Of a stretch of DNA of 64,000 bases, positions 1-8,812 are shown one piece after another (positions within the stretch are counted from its first letter, which is position 1; each line of letters begins with the position of its first letter). The position numbers and the translations under genes were made by a program. The DNA comes from Thermodesulfovibrio aggregans (GTDB taxonomy: Bacteria > Nitrospirota > Thermodesulfovibrionia > Thermodesulfovibrionales > Thermodesulfovibrionaceae), in assembly GCF_001514535.1 (NCBI RefSeq), contig NZ_BCNO01000001.1, positions 62,001 to 126,000 of the forward strand. The letters run 5' to 3'. The notes under the pieces are model-generated. The model searched no databases. It had not been told where the DNA came from and saw only the letters and a list, made by a program, of their open reading frames with translations.

Positions 1-592
1 AGAAAAAGCAAAAAGGCTTTTCAGCTTAGAAGATGGAAAAATTACTATACTTGTTTTTGGAGGAAGTCTTGGGGCAAGAAAAATAAATAAAGCCATGACA
101 GAAGCTCTTCCATACTTGCTCTCTATTAAAGATAGGATTCAGATTATTCATCAGACAGGTGAGCATGATTATAACTGGGTTTCTACTGAGTATAGAAATT
201 TTCAATTTAAAGCAACAATTTTGCCATTTATATATGAAATGGCAGAAGCTTACAGTGTGGCAGATTTAGTGATTTCAAGGGCAGGAGCTTCTACTTTAGC
301 AGAGATTACAGCTATTGGTAAAGCATCAATCTTAATTCCCTATCCCTATGCTGCATATAATCATCAGGAAATAAACGCTCGCAGACTTCTCAGTCGCGGA
401 GCCTGTGAACTTATTCTTGACAGAGACCTCAGTGGACAGAGTCTTGCAAAAAAGATTATTGAGGTTTTAAATAATCCAGACATTATAAAGGATATGCAAA
501 GAGCAAGCATTGCCTTTGGGAAACCAAAAGCAGGAGAAAAAATCGTAGAAATTGCTGAAAGTTTGATGAGGAGGAAAGATGTATCAGTATAA
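1..592 (+). CDS. murG: MurG, lipid I GlcNAc transferase (C-terminal part, truncated by window start)
   Basis: MurG transfers GlcNAc from UDP-GlcNAc to lipid I on the inner face of the cytoplasmic membrane, making lipid II for peptidoglycan. About 196 C-terminal residues are visible, read in frame from base 2. The glycine-rich motif VFGGSLGARKIN lies near visible residue 20. The UDP-GlcNAc-binding region with SRAGASTLAEI and a YNHQ motif follows around residues 90-120, as in family GT28. The N-terminal membrane-associated domain lies outside the window. The 3' end overlaps murC by 14 bases, and the murG-murC-murB order is that of a dcw cluster, so the assignment is secure despite truncation. 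An internal ATG at 95 is not the true start. Confidence 0.95.
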   Translation, partial: EKAKRLFSLEDGKITILVFGGSLGARKINKAMTEALPYLLSIKDRIQIIHQTGEHDYNWVSTEYRNFQFKATILPFIYEMAEAYSVADLVISRAGASTLAEITAIGKASILIPYPYAAYNHQEINARRLLSRGACELILDRDLSGQSLAKKIIEVLNNPDIIKDMQRASIAFGKPKAGEKIVEIAESLMRRKDVSV

Positions 593-1949
593 AAAAATTC
601 ACTTTGTTGGTATTGGCGGGATTGGAATGAGTGGTATTGCAGAAGTTCTTCACAATATGGGGTATACTGTAACAGGCTCTGATATAAGAGAGTCTGATAC
701 GGTGAGAAGATTAAGAAGTATGGGATTAAAAATATTTATTGGACATAATAAAGATAATATTGATGAAAGTGATGTGGTTGTATTTTCTTCTGCAGTAAAG
801 CCTGATAATCCAGAAATTATAAAGGCAAAGCAACTTGGTATTCCTGTTATTCCAAGAGCTGAGATGCTTGCTGAGCTTTGCAGGCTAAAATACTCTATTC
901 TGGTTGCAGGGGCTCATGGAAAAACAACCACTACATCCCTGATTGCAACTGTTTTAAATGATGCAGGATTTGATCCTACAGTTGTGGTAGGAGGAAAGCT
1001 AAAGTCAATTGGAAGTAATGCAAAGCTTGGCAGTGGTGAGTTTTTAGTTGCTGAGGCCGATGAAAGTGATGGAAGTTTTTTAAAGCTCAATCCTGCTATT
1101 TCTGTTATAACAAACATTGATAGAGAACATCTTGATTATTTCAAAAATCTTAGAAGAATTAAAAAAGCCTTTCTTGAATTTGCAAATAAAGTTCCCTTTT
1201 ATGGTCTTTCAATTCTCTGTGGAGAATGCAGGCACATAAGAGATTTGATTCCTCATTTGACAAGAAGATATGTAACATACGGATTTGATAGCAATTTTGA
1301 TTTTTATGCAAAAAATATTGAGTATTTACTTCCAAAGGTTTCCTTTGAAGCATTTTATAAAGATAAATCTCTTGGAAGATTTACTATTACTGTTTTAGGA
1401 AAGCATAATGTTTTGAATGCTCTGGCAACTATAGTGGTGGCAAAAGAACTGTCTATACCCTTAGAAAAAGTTAGGGAGTCCTTAGAAAACTTTAAAGGAA
1501 TTGGCAGAAGATTTGAATTTAAGGGAGAAAAAAGAGGTATAAAGTTTTACGATGACTATGGACATCATCCTACAGAGATAAAAGCAGTGCTTAAAACAGC
1601 TTTATGGTTGAAACCAGAGAGACTTTGTGTAGTTTTTCAACCTCACAGATATACAAGAACAAGAGATCTGATGGAACATTTCATAAAAGTATTTAAGAGC
1701 ACTTTAAGAAGCACTGATGTTTTATTTCTTATGGATATATATCCTGCCAGTGAGCTACCGATTGAAGGTGTAACTGGAGAGATTTTGTATGAAAAACTTA
1801 AGACAGCTGGTGTTAATGTTAGGTTTAATCCCGACAAAGAAGAAATTAAAAATGATATTTTGAGAGAGTTAAAAGAAGGGGATATTGTTTTCACAATTGG
1901 AGCAGGAGATGTTTATAAAATTGGCGAAACTCTTTTAGAGAGACTATGA
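579..1949 (+). CDS. murC: UDP-N-acetylmuramate--L-alanine ligase MurC
   Basis: MurC is the ATP-dependent cytosolic ligase that adds L-alanine to UDP-MurNAc, the first step of the stem peptide. The 456 residues are normal for the family. The N-terminal Rossmann-like motif GIGGIGMSGIAE is at about residues 11-22. The ATP P-loop AHGKTTTTS is near residue 112, and the Mur ligase motif DDYGHHPTEI is near 325. The start lies inside the end of murG behind a GAGGAAAG ribosome site, which suggests translational coupling. The stop overlaps the murB start as ATGA. All three Mur ligase domains appear intact. Confidence 0.97.
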   Translation: MYQYKKIHFVGIGGIGMSGIAEVLHNMGYTVTGSDIRESDTVRRLRSMGLKIFIGHNKDNIDESDVVVFSSAVKPDNPEIIKAKQLGIPVIPRAEMLAELCRLKYSILVAGAHGKTTTTSLIATVLNDAGFDPTVVVGGKLKSIGSNAKLGSGEFLVAEADESDGSFLKLNPAISVITNIDREHLDYFKNLRRIKKAFLEFANKVPFYGLSILCGECRHIRDLIPHLTRRYVTYGFDSNFDFYAKNIEYLLPKVSFEAFYKDKSLGRFTITVLGKHNVLNALATIVVAKELSIPLEKVRESLENFKGIGRRFEFKGEKRGIKFYDDYGHHPTEIKAVLKTALWLKPERLCVVFQPHRYTRTRDLMEHFIKVFKSTLRSTDVLFLMDIYPASELPIEGVTGEILYEKLKTAGVNVRFNPDKEEIKNDILRELKEGDIVFTIGAGDVYKIGETLLERL

Positions 1950-2839
1950 AAAATATAGAGATTTTCTGTAAAGAAAAAGGGATTATTTATAGAAAAAATG
2001 AGCCTCTTGCTGAATATACAACGCTCAGAATAGGAGGATTGGCAGATTTATTGATATTTTTGGAAGAAGATATTATTCAGGAATTGATGGAGGTAATAAA
2101 AAACGAAGGATTAGCCTACTATATTATAGGAGGAGGTAGTAACTTACTTGTAAGTGATAATGGATTTAGAGGAGTGATCATCAATACAAAGAGAATGAAC
2201 AGAATAGAGATGAAATTTTCTAAGATTAAGGTTTCAGCAGGTGTGAGACTTCAAAGGCTTATTGCTTTTTGTTTAAAGAAAAATCTATCTGGCATGGAGG
2301 GTCTTATTGGTATTCCTGGAACTGTTGGTGGTGCAATAAGAGGTAATGCAGGCTCTTTTGGATATGAAATTAAAGATGCTCTTGAAGAAGTGGAAGTTAT
2401 TAATGATAGTTTGGAAACTAAAGTTATGAAAAAGCAAGATATCAATTTTAAATACAGGAGTTCAGGACTGCCTGATTCTTGGATTATTAAATCTGCCGTA
2501 TTCGGTTTGGTAGAGGGAAGTAATGAAAATTTTAAAAAAATGAGGGATTTTTTGATGAGGAAAAGGCAGACTCAACCTCTCAGAGAAAAATCAGCAGGTT
2601 GTGTATTTAAAAATCCTGAAGGATACTCGGCAGGTGCTTTAATAGATAAGGCAGGATTAAAAGGAATGAGAGTTGGAGATATAATGATAAGTCCCGTTCA
2701 TGCTAATTATTTTATTAATGCTGGCAGGGGCAAATCGGCTGATTTTTTAAAGCTTATGGATATTGTAAGAGAAAAAGTGTTCAAACTTTTTTCTATTGAG
2801 TTAGAGCCTGAGATAAAAATTTTGAACCCTGAATTTTGA
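1946..2839 (+). CDS. murB: UDP-N-acetylenolpyruvoylglucosamine reductase MurB
   Basis: MurB is the FAD- and NADPH-dependent enzyme that reduces the enolpyruvyl group to give UDP-MurNAc. The FAD-binding signature GGGSNLLVSD is at about residues 62-71, GIPGTVGGAIRGNAGSFG at about 122-139, and YRSSG near 170. The catalytic loop reads SAGCVFKNP, so a cysteine sits where E. coli has the proton-donating serine. I believe this substitution recurs in other MurB lineages, so it need not mean loss of activity. ATGA overlap with murC couples the two genes. The last residues (ILNPEF) are encoded by the first units of a 7-base repeat that continues past the stop, so the C-terminus seems to have been rewritten by that repeat. 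Confidence 0.96.
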   Translation: MKNIEIFCKEKGIIYRKNEPLAEYTTLRIGGLADLLIFLEEDIIQELMEVIKNEGLAYYIIGGGSNLLVSDNGFRGVIINTKRMNRIEMKFSKIKVSAGVRLQRLIAFCLKKNLSGMEGLIGIPGTVGGAIRGNAGSFGYEIKDALEEVEVINDSLETKVMKKQDINFKYRSSGLPDSWIIKSAVFGLVEGSNENFKKMRDFLMRKRQTQPLREKSAGCVFKNPEGYSAGALIDKAGLKGMRVGDIMISPVHANYFINAGRGKSADFLKLMDIVREKVFKLFSIELEPEIKILNPEF

Positions 2840-2855
2840 ACTTTGAATTTTGAAT
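2821..2855 (+). repeat. Five tandem units of a degenerate 7-base repeat (TTTGAAY)
   Basis: Five consecutive 7-mers read tttgaac, cctgaat, tttgaac, tttgaat and tttgaat. They span the last codons and stop of murB and the start of the intergenic region. On the opposite strand the unit is TTCAAAR, the same as the tracts inside ftsZ (7014-7041) and at the start of purE (26866-26893). Confidence 0.8.
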
Positions 2856-2863
2856 TATTAATT

Positions 2864-2894
2864 GCCCGAAGGGCATTTGAATAACCCGAAGGGT
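2864..2894. repeat. Two small GAA-loop hairpins between murB and ddl
   Basis: GCCCGAAGGGC (2864-2874) and ACCCGAAGGGT (2884-2894) are perfect inverted repeats with a GAA centre, nine bases apart and sharing the core CCCGAAGGG. No T-tract follows, so they do not look like an intrinsic terminator. They sit just upstream of the ddl ribosome site and could affect mRNA processing or translation. A function is not shown by the sequence. Confidence 0.5.
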
Positions 2895-2908
2895 CTTAGG
2901 AGGCATTT

Positions 2909-3820
2909 ATGAAGGTTGGTGTAATAGCAGGAGGTATATCATCAGAGAGAGAGGTATCTCTTAGAAGTGGTCAGGCAGTATTTAATGCTTTAAAGGAACT
3001 TGGATTTAATGTGGTATTTATAGATGCAGGAAATGACCTCTGTGAAAAGATAAAAGAGGAAAAAATTGATGTTGCTTTTCTAGTGCTTCATGGTGGTTGG
3101 GGAGAAAATGGTGGAATTCAGGGAATGCTTGAAGTTATGGGAATTCCCTATACAGGTTCAGATGTTCTTGCTTCAGCTATAGCAATGGATAAGGAAGTAA
3201 CAAAGAAAGTTTTTATCTATCACAATATTCCCGTGCCTCCTTTTAAAGTAATTCATAAAAGAGATTATTTAACCTCAAACTTCAACCTTGAATCTATTGG
3301 TTTTCCATGTGTTGTAAAACCTGCTCACGAAGGTTCTTCAGTGGGAGTAAATATTGTAAAAGATGAAAAACAGTTGAATGAAGCTCTTAATAATGCTTTC
3401 TCATATGGAAATAGAGTAATTGTTGAAAAATACATTGAAGGGAAAGAGATTCACATTGGAGTGCTTGAAAACAGAGCTCTTGGAGGAGTTGAGGTAAGAC
3501 CTAAAAAGGGCTTTTATAGCTATGAAGCAAAATATACAAAGGGTATGACTGATTATATACTTCCTCCAGAGATAGATGATAATCTTTATGAAAAACTTAA
3601 GGAACTTGGACTTAAAGCTCATCAGGCACTTGGATGTAAGGGTGCTACAAGAGTTGATATGATCGTTGATTATGCAGGTAATGCTTATGTACTTGAAGTA
3701 AATACAATACCTGGAATGACAGAGACTTCCCTTTTGCCCAAAATAGCATCTCTTGCTGGTTATGATTTTAAAACTCTTGTTAAAGAGATTCTGGAACTTG
3801 CATTAAAAGATGAAAAGTAA
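2909..3820 (+). CDS. ddl: D-alanine--D-alanine ligase
   Basis: Ddl is the ATP-grasp ligase that makes the D-Ala-D-Ala dipeptide used by MurF. The 303 residues match the short DdlB-type enzymes found in dcw clusters. Visible signatures are EREVSLRSG near residue 14, [12 protein letters not shown] near 61, the ATP-grasp loop EGSSVGV near 141, and the Mg-binding segment [12 protein letters not shown] near 264. The start follows an AGGAGG site at good spacing, set off from murB by 69 bases containing a repeat tract and two hairpins. The 3' end overlaps ftsQ by 11 bases. Confidence 0.97.
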   Translation: MKVGVIAGGISSEREVSLRSGQAVFNALKELGFNVVFIDAGNDLCEKIKEEKIDVAFLVLHGGWGENGGIQGMLEVMGIPYTGSDVLASAIAMDKEVTKKVFIYHNIPVPPFKVIHKRDYLTSNFNLESIGFPCVVKPAHEGSSVGVNIVKDEKQLNEALNNAFSYGNRVIVEKYIEGKEIHIGVLENRALGGVEVRPKKGFYSYEAKYTKGMTDYILPPEIDDNLYEKLKELGLKAHQALGCKGATRVDMIVDYAGNAYVLEVNTIPGMTETSLLPKIASLAGYDFKTLVKEILELALKDEK

Positions 3821-4535
3821 AAAGTGGATAATTTTCACCATAGCTTTTTTTGTTTTAGTGTTATTGTTTTTAGTCCTTAAGGGATTTACTGTAAAGAATA
3901 TCGTGATAATTGGAAACAAACATCTTACTGAAAAAGAGATCAGAGCAGTTATAGCTATCAAGGAGGGAAGTTCAATAATTTATCCATCTTCAAAGACTTT
4001 ATATGAGAGATTGAAAAAAATAGCATGGATAAAGGATGCGATAATAAGAAAGGACTTGAATGGTACTGTTACTATCTACATAAAAGAATCTTCTCCAGTT
4101 GCTATTGCTATATTTAATGATAAAGCCTATCTGATTGATTACGAAGCTCAAGTTCTTGAGGATTTTACTCAACAGATTCAGGTATCAGAAAATCAAAAGC
4201 CTTTATTTTTGCCCTTAATAAAAAATATTGACCCCTTTAAAAACAGGGAAACTCTTGAAGAAGCTGTTAAATTATTGAATTTCATTCATAATAAAGGTTT
4301 TGTAAAACCTGAAGAAGAGATAATCATATCAGGTAGTAATCCTGAGAGTCTTACTCTTCATATTAATGATTTTCCAATTATCGTTGGTAAAGGAGACTTT
4401 GAGACAAAGTTTGCTAAATATCTTGTCGTTAACTCGGAAATTGAAAAAAGAGGTTTAAAGGTGCAATACATTGATTTAAGATTTCCTGACAAAGTAATAG
4501 TAAAACCAGTGCAGCAGGATTTGAAATATGAGTGA
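3810..4535 (+). CDS. ftsQ: Cell division protein FtsQ
   Basis: FtsQ is a bitopic membrane protein that links cytoplasmic and periplasmic parts of the divisome through FtsB and FtsL. A short basic N-terminus (MKSKKW) precedes one transmembrane helix at about residues 6-23. A POTRA domain follows (about 27-95, with [12 protein letters not shown]), then a beta-rich FtsQ domain to residue 241. Sequence conservation is low, as is normal for this family. Assignment rests on topology, POTRA position and its place between ddl and ftsA. It overlaps ddl by 11 bases and ftsA by 8, so expression is probably coupled. Confidence 0.9.
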   Translation: MKSKKWIIFTIAFFVLVLLFLVLKGFTVKNIVIIGNKHLTEKEIRAVIAIKEGSSIIYPSSKTLYERLKKIAWIKDAIIRKDLNGTVTIYIKESSPVAIAIFNDKAYLIDYEAQVLEDFTQQIQVSENQKPLFLPLIKNIDPFKNRETLEEAVKLLNFIHNKGFVKPEEEIIISGSNPESLTLHINDFPIIVGKGDFETKFAKYLVVNSEIEKRGLKVQYIDLRFPDKVIVKPVQQDLKYE

Positions 4536-5805
4536 GATTTTAGTAATTGATATAGGAACAACAAAAATTGCTCTTGCCCTTGCAAGAATTGTAGGCGGAA
4601 GACTTGAAATTGGTTTTATAAGAAGTTATCCCTCTGCTGGTTTAAAAAAAGGTAAGATAGTTGACATGGAGGCAATGATTAGTTCTATTAAGAGAGCTTT
4701 ACAGGATATACAAAGTAACATGGGGTTAAAGGTAAGAAAAGCTTATGTTTGTGCATCAGGAAGTGACACAAGAGGTATGTACAGTGATGCAGCAATCAAA
4801 GTAAAAAAAAGAGAAATAACAGAGCAGGATGTTGATTTGGCAATTGAAGCAGCAACTGCTATGAAAATTCCCTCTGATGTTCAGGCAGTTCATATTTTAC
4901 CTGTTGAGTTCATCGTAGATGGAGTAAATGGAATAAAAGATCCTGTGGGAATGAAAGCATTAAGACTTGAAGCTAAAGTATACATCATAACAGCTTCATC
5001 CTCTCATATTCAAAATCTTGTTACCTGTTGCAATAAGGCAGGTATTGATGTTGAAGAGATTGTTTTACAGAACATAGCTTCATCTGAAGCTATTCTTACA
5101 GAACATGATAGAGAAGTCGGAACTTTAGTTGTTGATATTGGCGGAGGCAGTACTGATATTGCAATATTTTACGATGGCTATTTAAGACATATTGCCACAT
5201 ACGGAATTGGAGGGAATCACATTACAAACGATTTAGCAATAGGTTTAAAAATACCATTTAAAGAAGCAGAGAGAATAAAAACTCAATTTGGAGTTGCAAT
5301 ACCTGATATAAGTTTTGGTAGTTTGAAATTTAATGGAAATCAACATGAGATAGAAATTGTTGGATTGGATAAACAAACTATTAAAATTCCATTTAATGTA
5401 ATAAAAGAAATAGTTTATGCACGATGCGAGGAAATATTGGAAATCATTAAAAAAGAGGTTGATTTAATCTCTGAGGATATTTCTATATCTTCCGCAGTGT
5501 TTACAGGTGGAACAGCTCTTATGCAGGGTTTTGTTTCTCTGGCTGAGGGATTTTTATCAATGCCTGTTAGAGTGGGAAAGCCAGATGCAGGAATTATAGC
5601 AATGGCTAATGAACTTGGTTTAAATGAAAATCCTGCTGGATATGAAGAATTAGAAGAGATTTACAATCCTCAATTTTCTTCAACTATAGGAACAATAATC
5701 TATGCAATTAGAACAGGTACCCTTAATGAATCATCAACTGGCATTGAAAAAGTTTTTGATAAAATTGCTACATGGTTTGAGAGAAAAATTAAAAAAATTA
5801 CATAA
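4528..5805 (+). CDS. ftsA: Cell division protein FtsA
   Basis: FtsA is the actin-like ATPase that anchors FtsZ to the inner membrane and recruits later division proteins. Phosphate-1 motif DIGTTKIALA is near residue 7, the 1C domain lies at about 85-160, phosphate-2 motif DIGGGSTDIA is near 205, and the adenosine motif FTGGTALMQG is near 330. The C-terminus ends in an amphipathic helix rich in K, I, F and W (KIATWFERKIKKI), the expected membrane-targeting sequence. The gene overlaps ftsQ and is followed by ftsZ after 15 bases. Confidence 0.96.
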   Translation: MSEILVIDIGTTKIALALARIVGGRLEIGFIRSYPSAGLKKGKIVDMEAMISSIKRALQDIQSNMGLKVRKAYVCASGSDTRGMYSDAAIKVKKREITEQDVDLAIEAATAMKIPSDVQAVHILPVEFIVDGVNGIKDPVGMKALRLEAKVYIITASSSHIQNLVTCCNKAGIDVEEIVLQNIASSEAILTEHDREVGTLVVDIGGGSTDIAIFYDGYLRHIATYGIGGNHITNDLAIGLKIPFKEAERIKTQFGVAIPDISFGSLKFNGNQHEIEIVGLDKQTIKIPFNVIKEIVYARCEEILEIIKKEVDLISEDISISSAVFTGGTALMQGFVSLAEGFLSMPVRVGKPDAGIIAMANELGLNENPAGYEELEEIYNPQFSSTIGTIIYAIRTGTLNESSTGIEKVFDKIATWFERKIKKIT

Positions 5806-5820
5806 AAGAGGAGGATGAAA

Positions 5821-7188
5821 ATGTTTGAACTTGAGGAAGTTGAAAGACCTATAGCAAAGATAAAAGTTATAGGAGTTGGTGGTGCTGGAACAAATGCTGT
5901 AAATACAATGATTTCTGCAGGTGTTTACGGAGTTGAATTCATTGCAGTAAATACAGATATACAGCATCTTGAAATATCGTTAGCTCCTGTGAAAGTTCAG
6001 ATTGGAAAGGAATTGACAAAAGGTCTTGGAGCAGGCTCTGACCCTGAACTCGGTAAAAAATCAGCATTAGAAGACAGGGATACACTTCTTTCCTGTATTG
6101 AAGGTTCAGACTTAATTTTTATAACTGCTGGCATGGGAGGAGGAACAGGAACAGGTGCTGCACCAGTTATTGCTTCTTTAGCAAAGGAACTTGGAATACT
6201 AACTGTTGCGGTTGTTACAAAGCCCTTTTATTTTGAAGGTAAGAAAAGACTTCACAATGCAGTTGTTGGAATAAAAGAATTGAAAAAGTATGTAGATACA
6301 ATAATCGTAATTCCCAATGACAGAATTCACATGGTTGTTGAAAAGGGAACTCCTCTTGTAAAGTCTTTTGCAATTGCTAATGATATTTTAAGACAGGCTG
6401 TACAGGGAATTTCAGATCTTATTTTAAGCCCTGGATTTATAAATAGAGACTTTGCAGATGTAAGAACTATTATTGAGAACTCTGGTAAAGCTGTAATAGG
6501 TCTTGGAACATGCACAAAGCAGGAGGGAGCATCTGAAGCAGCCCGCAGAGCAATAAATAATCCACTACTTGAAGAAACATCCATAGAAGGTGCGAAGAGA
6601 ATTCTAATTAATATTACAGGAGGCTTTGACCTTACTCTTGATGAGGTGCAGGAAATTGCAGGAACTATATATGATGTTGCCCATGAAGAGGCAAACATTA
6701 TTTTTGGGACTGTAATTAAGTCTGATATAGAGAATGAAATATATGTTACAGTTATTGCAACTGGTTTTGAGGATAAAACTGAGGATATAAACATAAGCTC
6801 AACTGAGAAATGGATGCCAAAAAATAACAATATACAATTAAAAGAGACAAAGAGAATTATTTCAAAAAACATCAATTCTCTCTCTTCATTAAATATTGAT
6901 TCAATCACCAAGAGTTCTGAAAATCAATCTGATTCAGAGAAGTCATTAACCACTTCTTCTGAGAATACGGAAATTGTTAATTTTGAAGCCAGCACAGAGT
7001 CCCTCTCTGGAAATTCAAAGTTCAAAGTTCAAAGTTCAAATGAAGAAAAACCAAAAAATCAAGACTCCGAAACTTCAATAACTCTTAAAGAGCCTTCAAA
7101 AGAGATTCCTTCAGATATAGAAGATGAGCTCGACATTCCAGCTTATTTGAGAAAGAAATACAAGATACTGAATGAGAAAAATATTTGA
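5821..7188 (+). CDS. ftsZ: Cell division GTPase FtsZ
   Basis: FtsZ is the tubulin-like GTPase that forms the Z ring. The N-terminal GTPase domain shows GVGGAGTNAVN near residue 22 and the tubulin signature GGGTGTGAAP near 105. A long charged, serine-rich linker (about residues 320-435) leads to the conserved tail DIPAYLRKKYK, which binds FtsA and other partners. An ATG also exists at 5815, but AGGAGG ends only one base before it; ATG 5821 has six-base spacing and is preferred, giving 455 residues. The linker contains a tract (7014-7041) made of four 7-base repeats. The 3' end overlaps the next gene by 17 bases. Confidence 0.96.
   Translation: MFELEEVERPIAKIKVIGVGGAGTNAVNTMISAGVYGVEFIAVNTDIQHLEISLAPVKVQIGKELTKGLGAGSDPELGKKSALEDRDTLLSCIEGSDLIFITAGMGGGTGTGAAPVIASLAKELGILTVAVVTKPFYFEGKKRLHNAVVGIKELKKYVDTIIVIPNDRIHMVVEKGTPLVKSFAIANDILRQAVQGISDLILSPGFINRDFADVRTIIENSGKAVIGLGTCTKQEGASEAARRAINNPLLEETSIEGAKRILINITGGFDLTLDEVQEIAGTIYDVAHEEANIIFGTVIKSDIENEIYVTVIATGFEDKTEDINISSTEKWMPKNNNIQLKETKRIISKNINSLSSLNIDSITKSSENQSDSEKSLTTSSENTEIVNFEASTESLSGNSKFKVQSSNEEKPKNQDSETSITLKEPSKEIPSDIEDELDIPAYLRKKYKILNEKNI
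7014..7041 (+). repeat. Four tandem 7-base units (TTCAAAG) inside the ftsZ linker
   Basis: TTCAAAG occurs three times followed by TTCAAAT. Because the unit is 7 bases, it is read through all three frames and encodes SKFKVQSSN within the disordered FtsZ linker, where extra residues should be tolerated. The same unit occurs at murB and purE. Confidence 0.85.
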
Positions 7189-8812
7189 TAGAATTGATGC
7201 TTTATTAGAAAAAGAAAAGGGCACAATTTTTAAAGAGCATGGTGGCAGAGTAAAGATATGTCTCATATATCCAAATTACTATCAGGTAGGCATATCAAAC
7301 TTAGGATTTCAGAGTGTTTATAGACTTTTCAATGAAAGAAAAGATGTTGTCTGCGAGAGAGCTTTTCTCCCAGAGAAAGAAGAGGATTTTGTAAATAATC
7401 CCCTTGTATCTTTTGAATCAAAAAAACCTCTTTATGACTTTGATGTTCTTGCGTTTAGCCTTTGCTTTGAAAATGACTATCCGAATATATTAAAAATACT
7501 AAAACTTAGTAAAATTCCTTATAATGTCTCAGAAAGAGATTTTAATTATCCTCTTTTAGTTGCTGGTGGAGTTTTATGTTTCAGTAATCCCGAGCCCGTT
7601 GCAAATATCTTTGATGTTGTCTTTATTGGTGAGGCTGAAGAAGTAGTCGATAAATTTATAGAAACTTACAAATCTGTTAAAGAAGGTTCCTATGAAGAGG
7701 AATTCAAGATAAATCTAAAGAAACAACTTATTAATCTTGAGGGGGTCTATATACCAGAAGCATACAAAGAAGTATATTTTGAAGAAAAGTTAACAGGAAG
7801 AAGGATTTTATGGAATAATGCTCCAGAAAAGATTAAAAAAGTTTACTGTAAGGAATTTTCAGAAAAATTCAATTTTTCCCAGATAATTACAGACGAAGCT
7901 GTTTTTTCAAATATGTTTCTTTTAGAGAGTATGCGGGGGTGTCCTTTCAGTTGTCGCTTCTGTCTTGTTGGACATATTTATAGACCTGTAAGAAAAGCCT
8001 CTTTTGAAAAATTAAAAGAAACCATTGAAAGATTAAAACCCTCTAAAATAGGAATAATAGCACCATCACTAACCGCTTACAGTGATTTAAAGGAATTACT
8101 AAAAATTGACGGAGTTGAGTTATCTTTTACTTCCTTGAGAGCAGATAAATTAACTTTTAATATACTTAAAGATATTTCATCGCAAAGAACTATTACATTG
8201 GCTCCTGAAGCAGGTTCTGAAAGATTAAGAAAGATAATAAAAAAAGAAATCACTGAAGATAATCTTCTATTGATAGTTGAAGAACTTAAAAAGATTAACA
8301 TTGAAACTCTCAAACTTTACTTTATGATCGGACTTCCCTTTGAAAAAGATGAAGATGTTGATGATATAGTTAAACTTATTAAAAAAATTCGTGTAATTTT
8401 TCCTCGCAGAATAACGGCAAGTGTGAGCGTATTTGTTCCAAAGCCTTTTACTCCTTTTCAGTGGCACAGAATGGAGGACTATGAAAGAGTAAAAGAGAAA
8501 CTGAAAAAATTGAAAAGGGATACCCTGGCTATTAAAGGATTTAAGCTTGTTCATGAAGTTCCAAAATACTCTTATATGGAAGGATATTTTGCAAGGGGGT
8601 CAAGGCAGGCAATTTCAGTGATTGAGAAGATTTCAGAGGGAGAAAACTTTGGGAAAATTCTTGATGAGGTAAAGTACAGACTCTATGAAACAAAGTCATT
8701 TGAAGACTATCTGCCCTGGGATTTTATTGAACATGAAGGATTAACCAAAGAGTCCTTATGGAAGGAGTATGAGAAGGCTAAGGCTTTAGCCTGCCAAACT
8801 GATAACATTTAA
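7172..8812 (+). CDS. Radical SAM protein with B12-binding-like N-terminal domain
   Basis: The 546-residue protein has an N-terminal region typical of a cobalamin-binding-type Rossmann domain (KICLIYPNYYQVGISNLGFQ near residue 26, no obvious DxHxxG). The radical SAM core has the cluster motif CPFSCRFC near residue 256. This arrangement matches the uncharacterised family whose longer members carry a fused second domain of unknown function after the radical SAM part; that second domain is absent here. The substrate is unknown. It overlaps ftsZ by 17 bases and probably belongs to the same transcript, though a division role cannot be inferred. Its 3' end overlaps the convergent gene by 35 bases. 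Confidence 0.85.
   Translation: MRKIFDRIDALLEKEKGTIFKEHGGRVKICLIYPNYYQVGISNLGFQSVYRLFNERKDVVCERAFLPEKEEDFVNNPLVSFESKKPLYDFDVLAFSLCFENDYPNILKILKLSKIPYNVSERDFNYPLLVAGGVLCFSNPEPVANIFDVVFIGEAEEVVDKFIETYKSVKEGSYEEEFKINLKKQLINLEGVYIPEAYKEVYFEEKLTGRRILWNNAPEKIKKVYCKEFSEKFNFSQIITDEAVFSNMFLLESMRGCPFSCRFCLVGHIYRPVRKASFEKLKETIERLKPSKIGIIAPSLTAYSDLKELLKIDGVELSFTSLRADKLTFNILKDISSQRTITLAPEAGSERLRKIIKKEITEDNLLLIVEELKKINIETLKLYFMIGLPFEKDEDVDDIVKLIKKIRVIFPRRITASVSVFVPKPFTPFQWHRMEDYERVKEKLKKLKRDTLAIKGFKLVHEVPKYSYMEGYFARGSRQAISVIEKISEGENFGKILDEVKYRLYETKSFEDYLPWDFIEHEGLTKESLWKEYEKAKALACQTDNI

Noticed and set aside
2840-2908. Intrinsic terminator between murB and ddl
   Set aside because: The two CCCGAAGGG hairpins lack a T-tract and the dcw genes continue in the same direction, so a terminator is unlikely.
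6327-6911. 194-codon open frame antisense to ftsZ
   Set aside because: It lies wholly inside ftsZ, has low-complexity serine-rich content and no ribosome site; it mirrors ftsZ codon bias.
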